A program made the position numbers and the translations under genes. From positions 38,260,001-38,324,000 of the forward strand of contig JARDYH010000005.1 of NCBI GenBank assembly GCA_029215795.1: DNA of 64,000 bases, given 5' to 3'. Positions 34,021-45,731 of the stretch are shown in pieces (the first letter of the stretch is position 1; the number at the start of each line of letters is the position of its first letter). The notes beneath the pieces were generated by a model. It searched no databases and had not been told where the DNA came from. It worked only from the letters and a program-made list of their open reading frames with translations. The DNA comes from Anniella stebbinsi. Taxonomy: Eukaryota > Chordata > Lepidosauria > Squamata > Anniellidae.

Positions 34021-34796
34021 AGATTGAATCCCTTGTATTTATGCACATCAGAGAGAGTTTAGGCCTGCTTCCCATGCTGTAGAAATAAGACACAGGAGTA
34101 TTCCTAGTATCCTTATGTGTCTTAAAACATCTCAGCAGAATCTATACTGCAAAACACCAGAAGTGACTTTCCAATTATACATTAAATGTGAAAATAGAAG
34201 ACTTTCTTGATGAGTGTGAAATCTTAAATAATCAGTTTGAAAATATGTCAAATAAAGGTTAGGTAGGAAACATCATTAAAAAGAGTGTAAATTCATCCAG
34301 TTAGAATAGAATAAATTAAATTTAAATGAAGCCACTGTGAGCCCATGGGATAGTGTAGAGCAAATATGAATAAATAAATAACAAATTGTATCTTATAGCA
34401 TATCCTTAAGCAGCTTGGTGTCTTCCACATAATTGAGAGTACAATCCTCATGATCCCTAACCATTGGTCATACTAACTGGGGTTTATGGCAGTTGTAGTC
34501 CAAAACAGCTGGAGGACATTAGGCTGCTTTCCCCTGACTTTTATATTATCTCAGAGATTAGTGATTCCCCAGTGATGGGTTTGAAAATCTCACAGAACTA
34601 TGCTTCTGGTTCTATGAGTGTGGCTCTAATGGGGATCATTGCAGTACATTTGGTATGTTAAATAGATGTTGGATGGGTTCATACATGATTACCAGCACAG
34701 CGACTTACTGGTGAATATGTGAACTGACTCTCCATTCAAGGTAATAGCAAATTTCAGTCTGCATTGATGTATCTCTGATGGCTTCACATATGGAAG

Positions 34797-35430
34797 TAGA
34801 GATGTAAAATTTCTGAAATTTTGAAGCCATGGAAAAAACTGTTCCTCTCCCCCCCCCCCCCATTTTTTTAGCACTTTTTACAGATTGAAAGTCACTTTGT
34901 TACTTTAGGAACATAAAATGTAATTGTGTACAAGTTGGCTTGGCATAAAATTATCACATTTGGTATATTAAAGTACAGTGTATTCAATCAATTATTACAA
35001 TGTTTTACTTTTTTTTGGTAACAAATGGAGCTACTGTAAGGAATGTCTGAACGGTAAGGAACCTCTTTGGTTTTGCCAATTTATGAGAAGCAGGCAAAAA
35101 ACAATTTAAAACCAGAAGAAACCAGAAGAAACCATCAACATTAGTAACAAAGAAAATTATTTATGTCTCCGCTAGTCCTCCACAGTGACAAGCAGACAAA
35201 GCACTCATTCCCATAAAAAGTTTTTAGAAATCATTTGGAGAAATAAATATATGAACACCTTGTCTTAAACATTTTATTCGTCATGCTAAAATAAACATTC
35301 CACAATCCATTTTTCTTCATCTCCCCCCCGCCCCCCCCAATTTTTTTCCAGTTTTTCGGAAAAATAACAAAAAAGGCTTCAGGAAAAAATGGATTTCCCT
35401 CCCAATTTTTTCTGGGTCTTCACATCTCTA
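34797..35430. mobile_element. hAT-like non-autonomous element (634 bp)
   Basis: Begins TAGAGATGTAAA and ends TTCACATCTCTA, a terminal inverted repeat of about 12 bp with one mismatch. Flanks TATGGAAG (34789-34796) and CATGGAAG (35431-35438) match at seven of eight bases, an 8-bp duplication as for hAT. Sub-terminal 'gccatggaaaaaactgttcc...cccccattttttt' and 'ccccaatttttttccagtttttcgg' are complementary-style A/T-plus-C blocks. No coding capacity. A 5' relative is at 61433. Confidence 0.75.
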
Positions 35431-35661
35431 CATGGAAGTCACAACTTAATGCTGCGATAATCAAGTGCTCATCATGCATATGTGAACTTTTCATATCCTT
35501 AAGTAGATCCAAGTGGAAAGATAGAATTATCCATTGATTGGGGAACGTGGTGTAGGGCTATAGCAGCTCAATTCTGCTGCTTGCTTTACCCTCTTACTTG
35601 GGTCGAATTATGTTCTCCTTGTGTTCTCATTGCATTTTTATTATTTATAATGTAGGTAAAG

Positions 35662-35797
35662 CAGGGACAGGCAACCTGGCACATTCTAGATGTTTTGGAC
35701 TATAATTCCCTTAAATCCCAGCTATCATTGTCAACAGTCATGGCCTGTGGGAATTAAAGTCCGAAACATCTGGAGGGATCCATGTTGATTATCCCTG
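35662..35797. mobile_element. hAT-like palindromic element
   Basis: Starts CAGGGACAGGCAAC and ends GATTATCCCTG. The arms 'tagatgttttggactataattccc' and 'gggaattaaagtccgaaacatctgga' are mutual complements. Flanks AGGTAAAG and ACCTAAAG agree at six of eight bases. Confidence 0.72.
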
Positions 35798-36084
35798 ACC
35801 TAAAGTATTGTGCAGTGTATCTAGAGGAAGATAATTATCTCTTATTCCCAGGACAGAGCTTTTTGGGAACAAGACAGGAGAAAGGCCAGCAGAGCAAAGA
35901 GTTCATATATTACTTTGTCTAAGGGCCGCATCACTCATGATATTTTACTTACCCATGTGTAGGAAAGTCTGGGTATTGTCATCTATGAAAATAGCTGAAT
36001 TTTTGCAGGATTGAACATTTGCTGTATGCACATTTTCCCCAATATCTGTATGTTTGTATGTAGGCACCCACCTATGACATGACC

Positions 36085-36295
36085 CCTATAAAGAGCCCTT
36101 TCTATTGGTACTAGAAGCTGTCAGCACCAAAGTACATGGCTTGAATCTAAAGGTGCCCTGTGTGTGTGGAAAGGCTTCTGCATGGGGCTTCCCAATTTTT
36201 GCCATTTCAACTTTCCCACTGCAGCCCCCTAGTGCCCGCGTTCCATATTGTTTCAAAGGATCCTCCAGCACTAAGGAATGACATTGTGCTTGAGT
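36085..36295. repeat. Diverged GC-rich interspersed repeat
   Basis: Contains 'gggcttcccaatttttgccatttcaactttcccactgcagccccctagtgcccg' and 'aaggatcctccagcac'. Similar in style to 45925-46240; family unnamed. Confidence 0.35.
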
Positions 36296-37792
36296 AGGAG
36301 CAGCGCAGAGATGCTGCCAAGTTCTAAGTTGAAAGCAACCTCCACTTGAAATATTTTATAAACTTGTACAGCCAAAGTTGAGCATTTTGAAGCAACCTTG
36401 ATTTCAATAGGGAAAACGTAACTATGTGCTCTTGGGGCGGTAACATGTGATAGTTTTATAACTTATATTGATCTGCATCCTAACATTCCAAAGTTGCATT
36501 CTCTTCCCCAATTGTTTCTAAGACTTGACAGATTTGTAGCTGCTGTTCCATTTGTAGCTATCCAGGTTAATTTCAGCAAGCATACTTGTTTGATATGGTT
36601 CCATTCTTTGATAGATTAACATAACTGCTGATGGGCTAAAAGTGTTTATTTTCAGTTAGATTTAGGGCTGTCTCCTGTAAAATGATGCTTTCTGCTAATG
36701 GCCTTGTTAGATAAAACATTCTTACTATTCAGGCAGTGCATTTAAGATTACATAACGAGCAATGAATATTTCCAATGATTCATATAAGAAGCTGCTGTTG
36801 TCCAGTATTTTCAAAGCATGCCTATATGGATGAGCAATGCTGTTTCTTTTAATGAGTAAATTGTTTAAAAGCAAGATACGCAATAAAGCACTTTTAATTT
36901 GAGACAACCCTAACATTTCAATGAAAGATGTAATCAATCAGCAGTTATAGCAATGTCAATTGCAAACATAGGATGTGACTCTCAATTCATGTATGCTAGT
37001 AAAATCCTATTATAATGTCCATGGGGCTGCTCCAGAATAAATGGATTATAAATCGTTCCTGCAGGTAGCATGCAGTTATAAGTTGATTCCTATCTTAGCA
37101 ATAGTATTGGTCACAAAGTTAGTGACTCTTGAGAGAGTCACTGGACACATGCAGTAGTGCCAAAGATGTGGACGTTTGATTTGTGCACTGAAGTTGTGAA
37201 CCTGAAATAACAAAAAAAGACCACATGGTGTCACTATCACTCCACTACTGCCCCAGTATTTGGAACTATCATGTACTTCTGATATATAATGTGCTAGGTG
37301 TTTAACTTGTATCTATTTGAAATTAAAATGTGATTAGAATAGCGGTATTGGACAGTTCTTTGTATTTTATAAGAGAGATCAAATGAAATATGTAAATTCG
37401 TTTAACAAATTTACATATTATCTATCTCTTTTAGAGTTTGCTTTAAATATATTTGGCATAAATAATACTACAGCCATGATCTAAAGAGCAACTTTATGAA
37501 TGCTTTCTTTAATCAGCAGAGCCTCAGGCCATATCACAATTTGCGTATGAAGCTCCCTCAATTTCAAAAGCCATGCAGCATGCCGTGGAGGTGGTGGGCG
37601 CTGTTGAAGATACGCCATTTCAAACCTACCTTGGCCACATGGAAGTAGTTGTGCTTTTCCCCCTCTTTAATTTTGGTCCATACTTTAGTTGGGAAATTCA
37701 AGACTCAATTTTTTTTAAAAGAAAAATGTGCATTTGGGGAATATTTTTAACTGGAAACTATAAGACATAATTATATTTCCTGTTTTATGTAG

Positions 37793-37991
37793 AGTTTTAG
37801 AACCTGGAATCTGCAGGTATGGTGCACAGTGTACATCAGCACATTCCAAGGAAGAGTTAACAGAATGGCAGAAACGATATGCATCCCGCTTGATAAAGTT
37901 AAAACAGCAGAAGGAAAACCAACAATGTCTGGGAAGTTACATGGAATCCTTGATTGAAAAATGGATGAACTCGTTATCTCCTGAGAAAGTG
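37793..37991 (+). CDS. HELZ: HELZ coding exon 7 (residues 186-252), CCCH zinc finger
   Basis: Acceptor TATGTAG ends at 37792; donor GTAAGA begins at 37992. 199 nt, phase 2 in, phase 0 out. It begins [19 protein letters not shown], completing a C-x8-C-x5-C-x3-H finger with Cys184 of the previous exon, Cys193, Cys199 and His203. The rest, [20 protein letters not shown] and [16 protein letters not shown], is the conserved helical stretch after the finger. All four zinc ligands are present. Confidence 0.97.
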
Positions 37992-39493
37992 GTAAGAAAA
38001 AAGTAAACAACTTCTGTCAGTGTTAATATTTCAAACTAACAAAAAAGCCTGAGTTGGGCACTTAGACCTGGTTGAAATATTCACTCCCAAAGTACCATTT
38101 GAAACATGTAATTTCATTTTTCTGTGTATAAGAAATTCATCAGACAGTCATGGTTTCTGCATAGACAATTGACAACTTCAAGATTTTGTGGACAATTTGG
38201 GCAGATTTCACCATGACATTGAGTCCATGTCAAGCTTGTACTAAATAACTCAAGGTTTCAAAGGATAACACCTTCCTGAGTCTATAACAGGACAGGAGTT
38301 ACATGCCTGGAGGAAATAAAATATTATTGTTTCTGCCAAGATCTTCCTGACTGGCAGCTTTAGGTTTTTGTAGCTGCCATCCGCTCTTCTGTCCAATCAT
38401 GAATACCAAATAGTAGTTAGGAAGAACATGAAGAAGCCCAATAGATTTAAAGGAGCTTTTGTCAAATAGCTTTTGACCAGTTCTGCATACCACTGACCAA
38501 AGGAGTTTTTGGTACATCTGATGCTGAGTAAATTTGAATCAAGGAAAACTGAAATTTCTGAATTAAATTATTAATGAATAGGAGCCTAGATAATTCATTA
38601 CAGAGGAATTATGCTGTTTGCTCTAAAAGCAATGATGCAGTTACTGATAAAGAGGAGTAGGAACTTTTCATCATATCAGATATCTGTTTAATTATATTAA
38701 TTTTGTCCTGCTGAGATTAGGGCCAGTTACATTTCACATATTTCACATAGCACCTCTGTTACCACATTAACCCTTTTTATTATTTGTTGTGCATGTGGCT
38801 TCTTGGTGAATTCTATGATCTTGGTGAATCAAATTAAACTAGGTCCATTTTGTATTTACTGCTGCAGCCGAGAGTTTCATGGATGCAAAAACTTGGTTGT
38901 TCATGAACAAGTTGATAAAATGAAGTACATAAATAGTACATAAATCTATATCTATATAGAAATCTAGATAGTTTTCATAGCCAGGCAGTAAAATTCAATT
39001 GAATTAAGAAATCAGTTACTTTTGGTAAAGTTTAGTGAAAACGGTGTGGTCCTTTGCATGTAACTGAACATCCTTGTACTTGATAGGTTAGCTTAAGCAG
39101 TTAGGCATTTAAATAAACTGAATCATAGATCTTAGTCAATTAGTTTAACAGGGCAGATATATGTGTTTAAAACAATTTGAACCTTGATTTTTTGGTACTG
39201 ATTCAATTGAGGTTAAGCTGGTATACGATCCTGGGGTAGACCTGTCTTGTGATATTGTTTCAAATTCACAGTTATAAGTACTGAGTTCTCCTTGAACTAT
39301 GTGTGTGTGTGTACAGAATGATCATTATTACGATTTACGTTTAGACTGGTTCTCTAGTCCAGAATGTAGGTGATGTAGTTAAAAACGACGTTCACCAGTA
39401 TTTGTCTTGTTAAGAAATAATACTTAATTTAGAGAAAGTGCTTTCTCTCCTGTTGCTGTTGTCCTATAGAATATCTAATATTTCTTTCTCTAG
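37992..39493 (+). other. HELZ: HELZ intron after coding exon 7
   Basis: A 1.5-kb GT-AG intron, AT-rich, with only a short (GT)n run near 39300. No mobile element recognised. Confidence 0.9.
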
Positions 39494-39601
39494 CTTAGTG
39501 AATGCCTAGATGGCGTGAGAGTTGAACATAACCCTGAACTGTCACTTACTGTCACCACCAAAAAATCACAACAGATGTGGACATTTGCTCTCACATGTAA
39601 G
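39494..39601 (+). CDS. HELZ: HELZ coding exon 8 (residues 253-288)
   Basis: Acceptor CTCTAG ends at 39493; donor GTAGGC begins at 39602. 108 nt, phase 0 on both sides. It encodes [20 protein letters not shown], then [16 protein letters not shown], a conserved beta-rich segment between the zinc finger and the helicase core. Symmetric phase means that skipping would keep frame. Confidence 0.96.
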
Positions 39602-40792
39602 GTAGGCTCCTTTTTCCTTTCCCTTTTTCACTTTACAAGAATTTAAATTGTACTGTGTTTCTGGAATTGTGAGATTATAAATGTTTGCACTTAACATTTT
39701 CAGCACCTCCTATTTTTGAATTTTCCATATTCATGGGGAAGGTGTTGGATCCAGTGTTGTATTTCACCAGTGGGAGCATTCCCTGAGTGGAGTTCCTCTC
39801 GGAACGCTTCTGGTGGCAAAAGGGTGGAGCGGGTGATTGCCACTGATGTCCCTCTCCTCTGGCAGTCCCAGTACCACCTCCCTCACTGTTCTTGAGTAGA
39901 TTTTTAGGAGGCATTGGGGACTGCAGGGGATGAGGGAATTGAGAAGGAAAATGGTATCCTTCTCTAATTCCACCAGTGGAAATTCTCTGCTTGACCAGAA
40001 GCCTTTTTGCCAACCGAAAGAGACCTACCATCTGCATATCCATATCCACATTCAACCTTGTTACTAGAATATCCACTTCCGCATTCTGTCACTGCTGTGA
40101 GGTATGGAAAGTGTGCAAATATGCATATAAATATTGGGAGATTTTTCATGCTCTGCAGTGATTGCAAAATGAACTGATTCCACCTTTGCCTCAGGCTTGA
40201 AATGTATATTTTGCTGTTTTTCTGATGATTTAGATAGGTCTTTGGAAGGAAAGGGTTTATGGGATGGTGGGTAGAGACATGAGCCAAGGCAGGAGCTGAG
40301 AGTAGAGTAGAGATGTGAGCAGAGGCGGGAGCCGAGAGCTGTTGTGTAGTGCCCAAGAGCGTAGGCCTCAATTCAAATTTCGTTTTGGCTATGAACCCAC
40401 GAGGTGGGCTTGGGCAAGCCTGTTTTTCAGCCCCTTCCCCATATTTCTCATATGGAGGTCATAATATTTATAGAATTGTTGTAAGGATTGGTTCAATAAT
40501 GTATGTGAAGCACTTTCAGTGCAAGAGAATATTATACAAAGGCACTATGTTATTAAATGCTGAAGTCCCAGCCTCCATTTACTGCAAGCTCGAACCTCCT
40601 CTGGTCTTTTGACCTTTAATGGTAGCTTCTTACACAGTGTCATGTTTCTTTGACCACACAACAATGCTAGAAAAATCTTGCATTATTAGAAGTTAAACTT
40701 GATGCTTTTTAAGTCGATGGAAGTAATCATATTCCGTGTTGGGGTGTCACCCCCTCACACACAGTTACTTACATGGTTTTGTTCCTCCTCAG
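39602..40792 (+). other. HELZ: HELZ intron after coding exon 8
   Basis: A 1.2-kb GT-AG intron with one GC-rich interspersed repeat (39735-39975) containing a short inverted layout ('ccagtgggagcattccc' / 'ccaccagtggaaattc'). Short words 'gagacatgagccaaggcaggagc' and 'gagatgtgagcagaggcgggagc' (40275-40335) form a small tandem duplication. Confidence 0.9.
39735..39975. repeat. GC-rich interspersed repeat, family unassigned
   Basis: Shares 'cccagtaccacctccc' and 'gcattggggactgcagggga' with the block at 61105-61325, in which 'ctccaataccacctcccatg' occurs. Ends mirror each other weakly. Confidence 0.45.
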
Positions 40793-41090
40793 CCTGCAAG
40801 AATGCTGTATCGGGTGGCGTTGCTTTATGATGCCCATCGTCCTCATTTCAGTATCACAGCCATATCTGCTGGAGATAGCTCTACCCAGGTATCACAAGAA
40901 GTCCCAGAAAATTGCCAGGAATGGATAGGAGGAAAGATCGCCCAGAATGGAATAGATCATTCTGTCTACAAAATCAGCATAGCCTTCAGCACAGAAATCT
41001 TTGGGACATTTCGCCAAACTGTGGTATTTGATTTTGGGACTGAACCAGTTTTGATGCAACGAGTGATGATTGATGCTGCTTCAACAGAAG
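40793..41090 (+). CDS. HELZ: HELZ coding exon 9 (residues 289-388)
   Basis: Acceptor CCTCAG ends at 40792; donor GTATTG begins at 41091. 298 nt, phase 0 in, phase 1 out. It encodes [20 protein letters not shown], then [20 protein letters not shown] and [20 protein letters not shown]. This is one of the best-conserved HELZ stretches. It corresponds to the beta-rich region N-terminal to the helicase core, as in MOV10 and UPF1 relatives. Confidence 0.98.
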
Positions 41091-41454
41091 GTATTGCTTC
41101 CATGCTTTTGTTAACACACATATATTTGTTGGAATAGTGTTATATACATTTTTGTTGTAAGCTGCCTCGAGAGTGATTACTGATGTGTATGACAGTGGTA
41201 TTTTAGTATTCTAGTGTTCATGTTCCTAATTCCAAAAACACTTGGGACCTTCCTTTCTTCTGTAGAGTGAATCTCCGTTGTTGTTGAGGTTTTTTAATAG
41301 CCGAAGCTGCAGTCTTACTGTAAATTCCTCTTGCAGTTGCCTGTCATATTAAAAATAACACATCATGCTTTCCCCATGTCATCAGGGCATATAAAAATAC
41401 AAATTTCTTTCAGCTATTTCTAATGTGTGAAGGGCTGCACAGTGGGATTGAAAT

Positions 41455-41770
41455 AGTGGTCTGTTATATATTTATTTCATCTATTTTTAAACTTTTTAAA
41501 AATTACCAGAATGGCTCTAAAACAGAGAAAAGGGCACAAATATAACAATAATCTTCTTAAACTAAAGCCTAAAAATCATTCAAAAAACCAAAGCCAGGTA
41601 ATCTAAGCAGCAGTAGTAAAGCACTGTGTCTACAGTCAGCAAGAGGCAAATGCCTTTAAGAATACAAGGGTTTTTATCAGCTGGCTACACGACAATAAGA
41701 GGGAGCCAGACAGATTTTCCAAGGGTATATGTACAGCAAATTGGGTGCTGCTGTGGGGAGTGCCCTATCC
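41455..41770 (-). mobile_element. LINE 3' end (L2-like), minus strand
   Basis: Tail 'tatttatttcatctattt', then a decayed stem, then A-rich 3' UTR complement and a coding-end remnant. Strongly diverged. Confidence 0.5.
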
Positions 41771-41864
41771 TCTGTTCTCCCCACTTTTGCTGATGGTCAG
41801 ACATGGTCCTTTCATGCTGATCTGAGCCATGTCAGAGAAAAAAACACATACACAGAGCAGGGCA

Positions 41865-42248
41865 ATGTTTTCATTGTGATTTCATTAACAAAAAAAATGT
41901 AAAATCAAAAGCATACAATCAAATCATAGTCATCATCAGTAAATAACATCAGTGTTAAAAATTGGTCAAACCCAAATACTTGGCAGGACAAAACAACAAC
42001 AACAAAAAACACTTTACACATTTTCTAAAAGTCTCTAAGGGATGAGCTTAGCAGACTTCTCTGGGGATGGAGTCCCACAAGCATAGTAGCATCACAGAAA
42101 AAGCCCTGGTATGTGGGTCAACTACAAGTTCCACTGCTGTCATATGTAGTGTTAACCCAACAGCTGCTTCTCCACTGCAAAGTGCCTTTGGGAGGGCAAT
42201 TTGTAGACGAGGTGTGTGTTCATGCTTAAACTTTCCCCACCTGCTGCT
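41865..42248 (-). mobile_element. LINE 3' part (L2-like), minus strand
   Basis: Includes 'cttctctggggatggagtcccacaagcatagtagcatcacagaaaaagccc', the complement of the L2-like segment encoding the AFS-AP-LWNS-type C-terminus. Confidence 0.55.
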
Positions 42249-42282
42249 CTTCTTCTTCTTCTTCTTCTTCTTCTTCTTCTTC

Positions 42283-42314
<32 letters not shown>

Positions 42315-42315
42315 A
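42249..42315. repeat. Compound microsatellite (TTC)n(ATC)n
   Basis: About 12 TTC units switch directly into about 10 ATC units. Long homopolymeric frames on both strands here are artefacts of the repeat. Confidence 0.95.
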
Positions 42316-42750
42316 GATAAATACATTTCCTCACTTTACTAGCAGTTCAGTTCTCACAGAACTATGATGATGCTAGACCTGTTTTAAAAACTTGCGTTTA
42401 TGCTGTATAGCGGCTTGAGGATTATAGTCATCCATTCTTCATGGAATCATCCTACCCTTATTTCTGTTTTCTTATGTCAGCAATTCCAAAGAGCTTTGGG
42501 TACTTATTGTTGCAACAAATGTTTCCCAGACATGGAAGCTGTTTGTTGGGGGGCTCATTTTAATTTTGTACCTTTCGTATTATTTTTACCTTTGGTCTGT
42601 CTGTCCAAACGACCGTCTGTCCATATTGTACTTTTCTTCTTTCCTTTCCTCTTTGTACATCTAACTCCTTCTTTTCTCCATCTCATTCTGTCTCCCAAAT
42701 CCGGCCAGGTTTCCACTTAGAGAAGGCCACAACCCACCTGTTAAAGACCA

Positions 42751-42886
42751 GGGGTAGCATCCAATGTTAGTCCTAGATAGAGTAGAGCCATTGAAATGAA
42801 AGACAGTTATGTTTATCACAATTAATTTAAGCCCGATTTATTTCAATAAATCCGCTTTATGTAGGACTAACGTTGGATACTACCCC
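42751..42886. mobile_element. Foldback element with long inverted ends
   Basis: GGGGTAGCATCCAATGTTAG at the left and the complement of GGGGTAGTATCCAACGTTAG at the right, continuing TCCTA on both sides. The inverted ends are about 30 bp with few mismatches around a 75-bp centre. I see no convincing target duplication, so the superfamily is open. Confidence 0.75.
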
Positions 42887-43032
42887 AACATTCTAGAAGT
42901 AGATTGAACTTACCAGTAAGTAATGACATAATATCCCAGAGTGAAATTAATTTACCTTGGGGTAAGTACTGGTACATATGTTCATTGCATGTCACAGAGA
43001 CACGAGATCAGCACCTCTTTGCTGTTTTGATA

Positions 43033-43140
43033 TTAATAATAATAATAATATTTATTTTTAACCCGCCTCTCCCTCTGGATCGAGGCGGGGAACAACAACA
43101 ATATAAAACACAAAAATAACAACAGTTAAATTTTTTAAAA
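43033..43140 (-). mobile_element. LINE 3' end with hairpin, minus strand
   Basis: (AAT)n then 'aacccgcctctccctctggatcgaggcggg', the complement of the stem-loop at 63349-63378, then A-rich 3' UTR complement. Confidence 0.8.
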
Positions 43141-43189
43141 AACAAGAAAAAATACATGTGATGAATTCAGGCATCAGGAATATTTTGAC

Positions 43190-43217
43190 ACACGCACACA
43201 CACACACACACACACAC
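43190..43217. repeat. (CA)n microsatellite
   Basis: About 13 CA units with one G interruption. Confidence 0.9.
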
Positions 43218-44624
43218 CGGCTAAAGTGATTTGCTTGAGTTGTTTAATGAATTTTTGTAACACAAACGAGAGGAGAAATGAGCAGCATTTCTTGTTTTAC
43301 AGACTGAATCTGGTATATTTCTTGCTAAGTTCAAATACTTTCAGGGCTTCAGATCTATCTCGTTTTACAATGGAACATAGAAAGGTTAAGGAAAATGCTC
43401 ACAAGATGGATTGTATGCAGTTTTTGTCTTTTAGATTTCGAATACTAACTCTTGCCTGTTTAGAGCATAGTGTTTTGTTCTTGATATTTTTGCCATCTTG
43501 TTCATTCATGTGAGCTTGAGCTGGGACCATGTTTGTGGCACATCAAACTTCCCTTGGTCTGCACTGAGGCATGATTTTTAAAATCCTTGTGATGAGCAGC
43601 ACTAGTTATGCCGCAAAGTGAACCCTTTGTATATTCTGAATCTGGGTTGGCTAGAGCTTCAGGTGCTTTCTTGCTCATCCCTATTCTTTATTTATGTACA
43701 ACAGATTTACATTTCCAACAGATAGAGCAAAAATGTAAAGCAAATGCCATAGTTCATGAACTGTTCTTTCTAGATTATCTGAATACTTGTAGCCTAAAGC
43801 AGGGAGACTATAAGTTGTATTGTTGCTACAATGCAAAGCTTGACTTGAAATGTGTGAATTGGAAATGATTTTCAGGGGATGACTGTGGTATTCAAGGGAA
43901 CAGTTCTTTGATCTTCATGTAAAAAGGTGGCTAATCAAAGGCATCCTGTCTGTAAAGTGTGCAGTCAACTTGGAGAGATCTGGTATGCGTGTGTTTTATT
44001 GGTGTTTAAAAACAAACAACAAAACAACAACTCCGAAACCTACAAAAAAGTATCATCCACAATATATATATTCCTAAAATGCCATGAATTTCATCTTCAA
44101 AAACATCGGTGTCCTTTTTCATTTCAGCTGCCTGAATTTTCAGTACTGATAATTTGAAACCGATCAAGGGTGCAGGCAGAAACTGCATAGGACTATACAG
44201 TTATAGCTGCCTGCGGTCCTAACATAAAATTGTAACTACTAGAATTTTCATCCAAAAGATTGCTTCTGTTTCATACAGACCAAATACAAATAAAATTTCC
44301 AAACCCATTTTTTTTTTTAGCATTTCATGGAAATGCAAGCTACTTTGATACTTTATTGACAAACGGATATCAACAGTGTCTAAAATCCACAAAATGAGAA
44401 TCCAGATAAGAAAGAACAATAAATTATGTATTAGGCCAGCTTTGGTGCTAAGCCCCTCAAAGTGACTTGCCTGCAAAACATTTGCCTTGCCTTCTTTTCA
44501 TTCTTATTCTTATTCTAAACTTCCCCATAGCCGAAGTTCCCTAGGCATATTACAAAAGATAGGAAAGGGGCTTTTTCAGAGTAAAACCAGGTTTGGGGGC
44601 TCTTTTCAGAGTAAAAGCAGCTTT

Positions 44625-44850
44625 GAACAACGTTTTATTTTATTTATTCAATTTATAACCCGCCTATATACAAAGCACTCTAGGTGGCATACAGTGTTAA
44701 AAACAGTTTAACGAAACAACAACAGCAACCCTACAATGAAAACAATACAGTCTTGAAGCAGTATATAACAATCAGCAATGAGAAGTAACAGTTCTAAAAA
44801 GGGAAGGCCTGCCAGAATAGTTTTGACTTAACTAGTTTTGAGGCTAGTAA
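44625..44850 (-). mobile_element. LINE 3' end, minus strand
   Basis: 'tttattttatttattcaatttataacccgcctatatacaaagcactctaggtgg' followed by A-rich sequence: tail and diverged 3' stem complement. Confidence 0.6.
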
Positions 44851-44879
44851 CACAGCAGGGTGGCTGAATAGACATGGAT

Positions 44880-45175
44880 CAGCTCCCTGCCTCCTCTTAT
44901 GCTAGCTTTCTTGACTTCTGTGTTGGCTGCAGAGGAAGGAAAGCCCTGTCGTCCTCCACAGTCAGCACAGAAGTTAAGTGAGCTGGCAGAGGTAGGGAGC
45001 CATCAATTCATGCCTCTTGTGCCAGCTCCTCTGTCCTTTCAGCATAGAAACAACAGGCTCAATGGAAGAGGCACAGATCACTCTCTGCATCCTCTGTCAG
45101 TCCACTTGATTTCTATGCTGGGCATGCCGGAAGGGGCTCCGCTTGTACCACATATACACAGAAACTGATTGGGCT
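44880..45175. repeat. Unassigned block of partly mirrored sequence
   Basis: 'ctttcttgacttctgtgttggctgcag' is mirrored by 'cagtcagcacagaagttaagtgagctgg'. 'gccagctcctctgtcctttcagcatagaaa' is mirrored by 'gatttctatgctggg'. Probably an old foldback or composite repeat; not named. Confidence 0.45.
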
Positions 45176-45463
45176 GGCACAGCAGGAAAATTCACTGATC
45201 AGTTGTATCTGCAGTTTGATTATTTGAATATAGTTCAGTCATGGTGAACTATAGCCACTTTGATAGCTGCGAGAGCTTCTTGAAGCAACAGGGCATGCCA
45301 CTTAGGCATTGAGAAAAAGCAACGTAATTTTCTGCACTTTACATACATGTGTTTTGATGGCACCTTCATGAGGCATCAAAAATCTATTCATAGCAATTTC
45401 TCATTGTATAATATAGATACCCTCTATGCATGAATCTTTCTGTATTTTTCTGTTGTCATACAG

Positions 45464-45731
45464 ATCTTGAATACCGAATGAATGCACGACAACAACTATT
45501 AACTACAGCCAAGCGTTGGGATTCCACCTCTAAGATTATTGTAGAATTTGAGCCAAATGAGACTACTGAATTGGATAAGAGCCTTCTGATCAGATACCAA
45601 ATTCCTCTGTCTGCTGACCAGCTATTTACACAGTCTGTCTTGGACAAATCATTGACCAAGAGCAACTATCAGTCACGATTGCATGATCTCCTTTATATTG
45701 AAGAAATAGCACAATATAAAGAAGTCAGCAA
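45464..45731 (+). CDS. HELZ: HELZ coding exon 10 (residues 388-477)
   Basis: Acceptor CATACAG ends at 45463; donor GTAAGT begins at 45732. 268 nt, phase 1 in, phase 2 out. It encodes [20 protein letters not shown], then [20 protein letters not shown], then [20 protein letters not shown] sequence ending YKEVSK. Nearly every residue fits HELZ. A 69-codon minus-strand frame inside is a shadow. Confidence 0.98.

Larger units (their letters stand above)
33257..37792 (+). other. HELZ: HELZ intron after coding exon 6
   Basis: A 4.5-kb GT-AG intron. It contains a GC-rich repeat (33740-34020), a hAT-like fragment near 34455-34520, a 634-bp hAT-like element (34797-35430), a 136-bp hAT-like foldback (35662-35797), another GC-rich repeat (36085-36295) and an open frame of unclear nature at 37513-37770. 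The interval 36300-37500 shows nothing assigned. Confidence 0.88.
41091..45463 (+). other. HELZ: HELZ intron after coding exon 9
   Basis: A 4.4-kb GT-AG intron rich in minus-strand LINE ends (41455, 41860, 43033, 44625), with a compound microsatellite at 42249, a foldback at 42751 and an unassigned repeat block at 44880-45175. The interval 43220-44600 shows nothing assigned. Confidence 0.9.

Noticed and set aside
37513..37770. This frame as an additional HELZ exon
   Set aside because: The neighbouring exons 33181-33256 and 37793-37991 join in phase across the conserved zinc finger; inserting this segment in phase brings a stop.
42048..42342. Frames with poly-Met/Lys or poly-Phe/Ile
   Set aside because: They come from the compound (TTC)n(ATC)n microsatellite.
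45456..45665. Minus-strand 69-codon frame in HELZ coding exon 10
   Set aside because: It is the complement of a well-identified exon.
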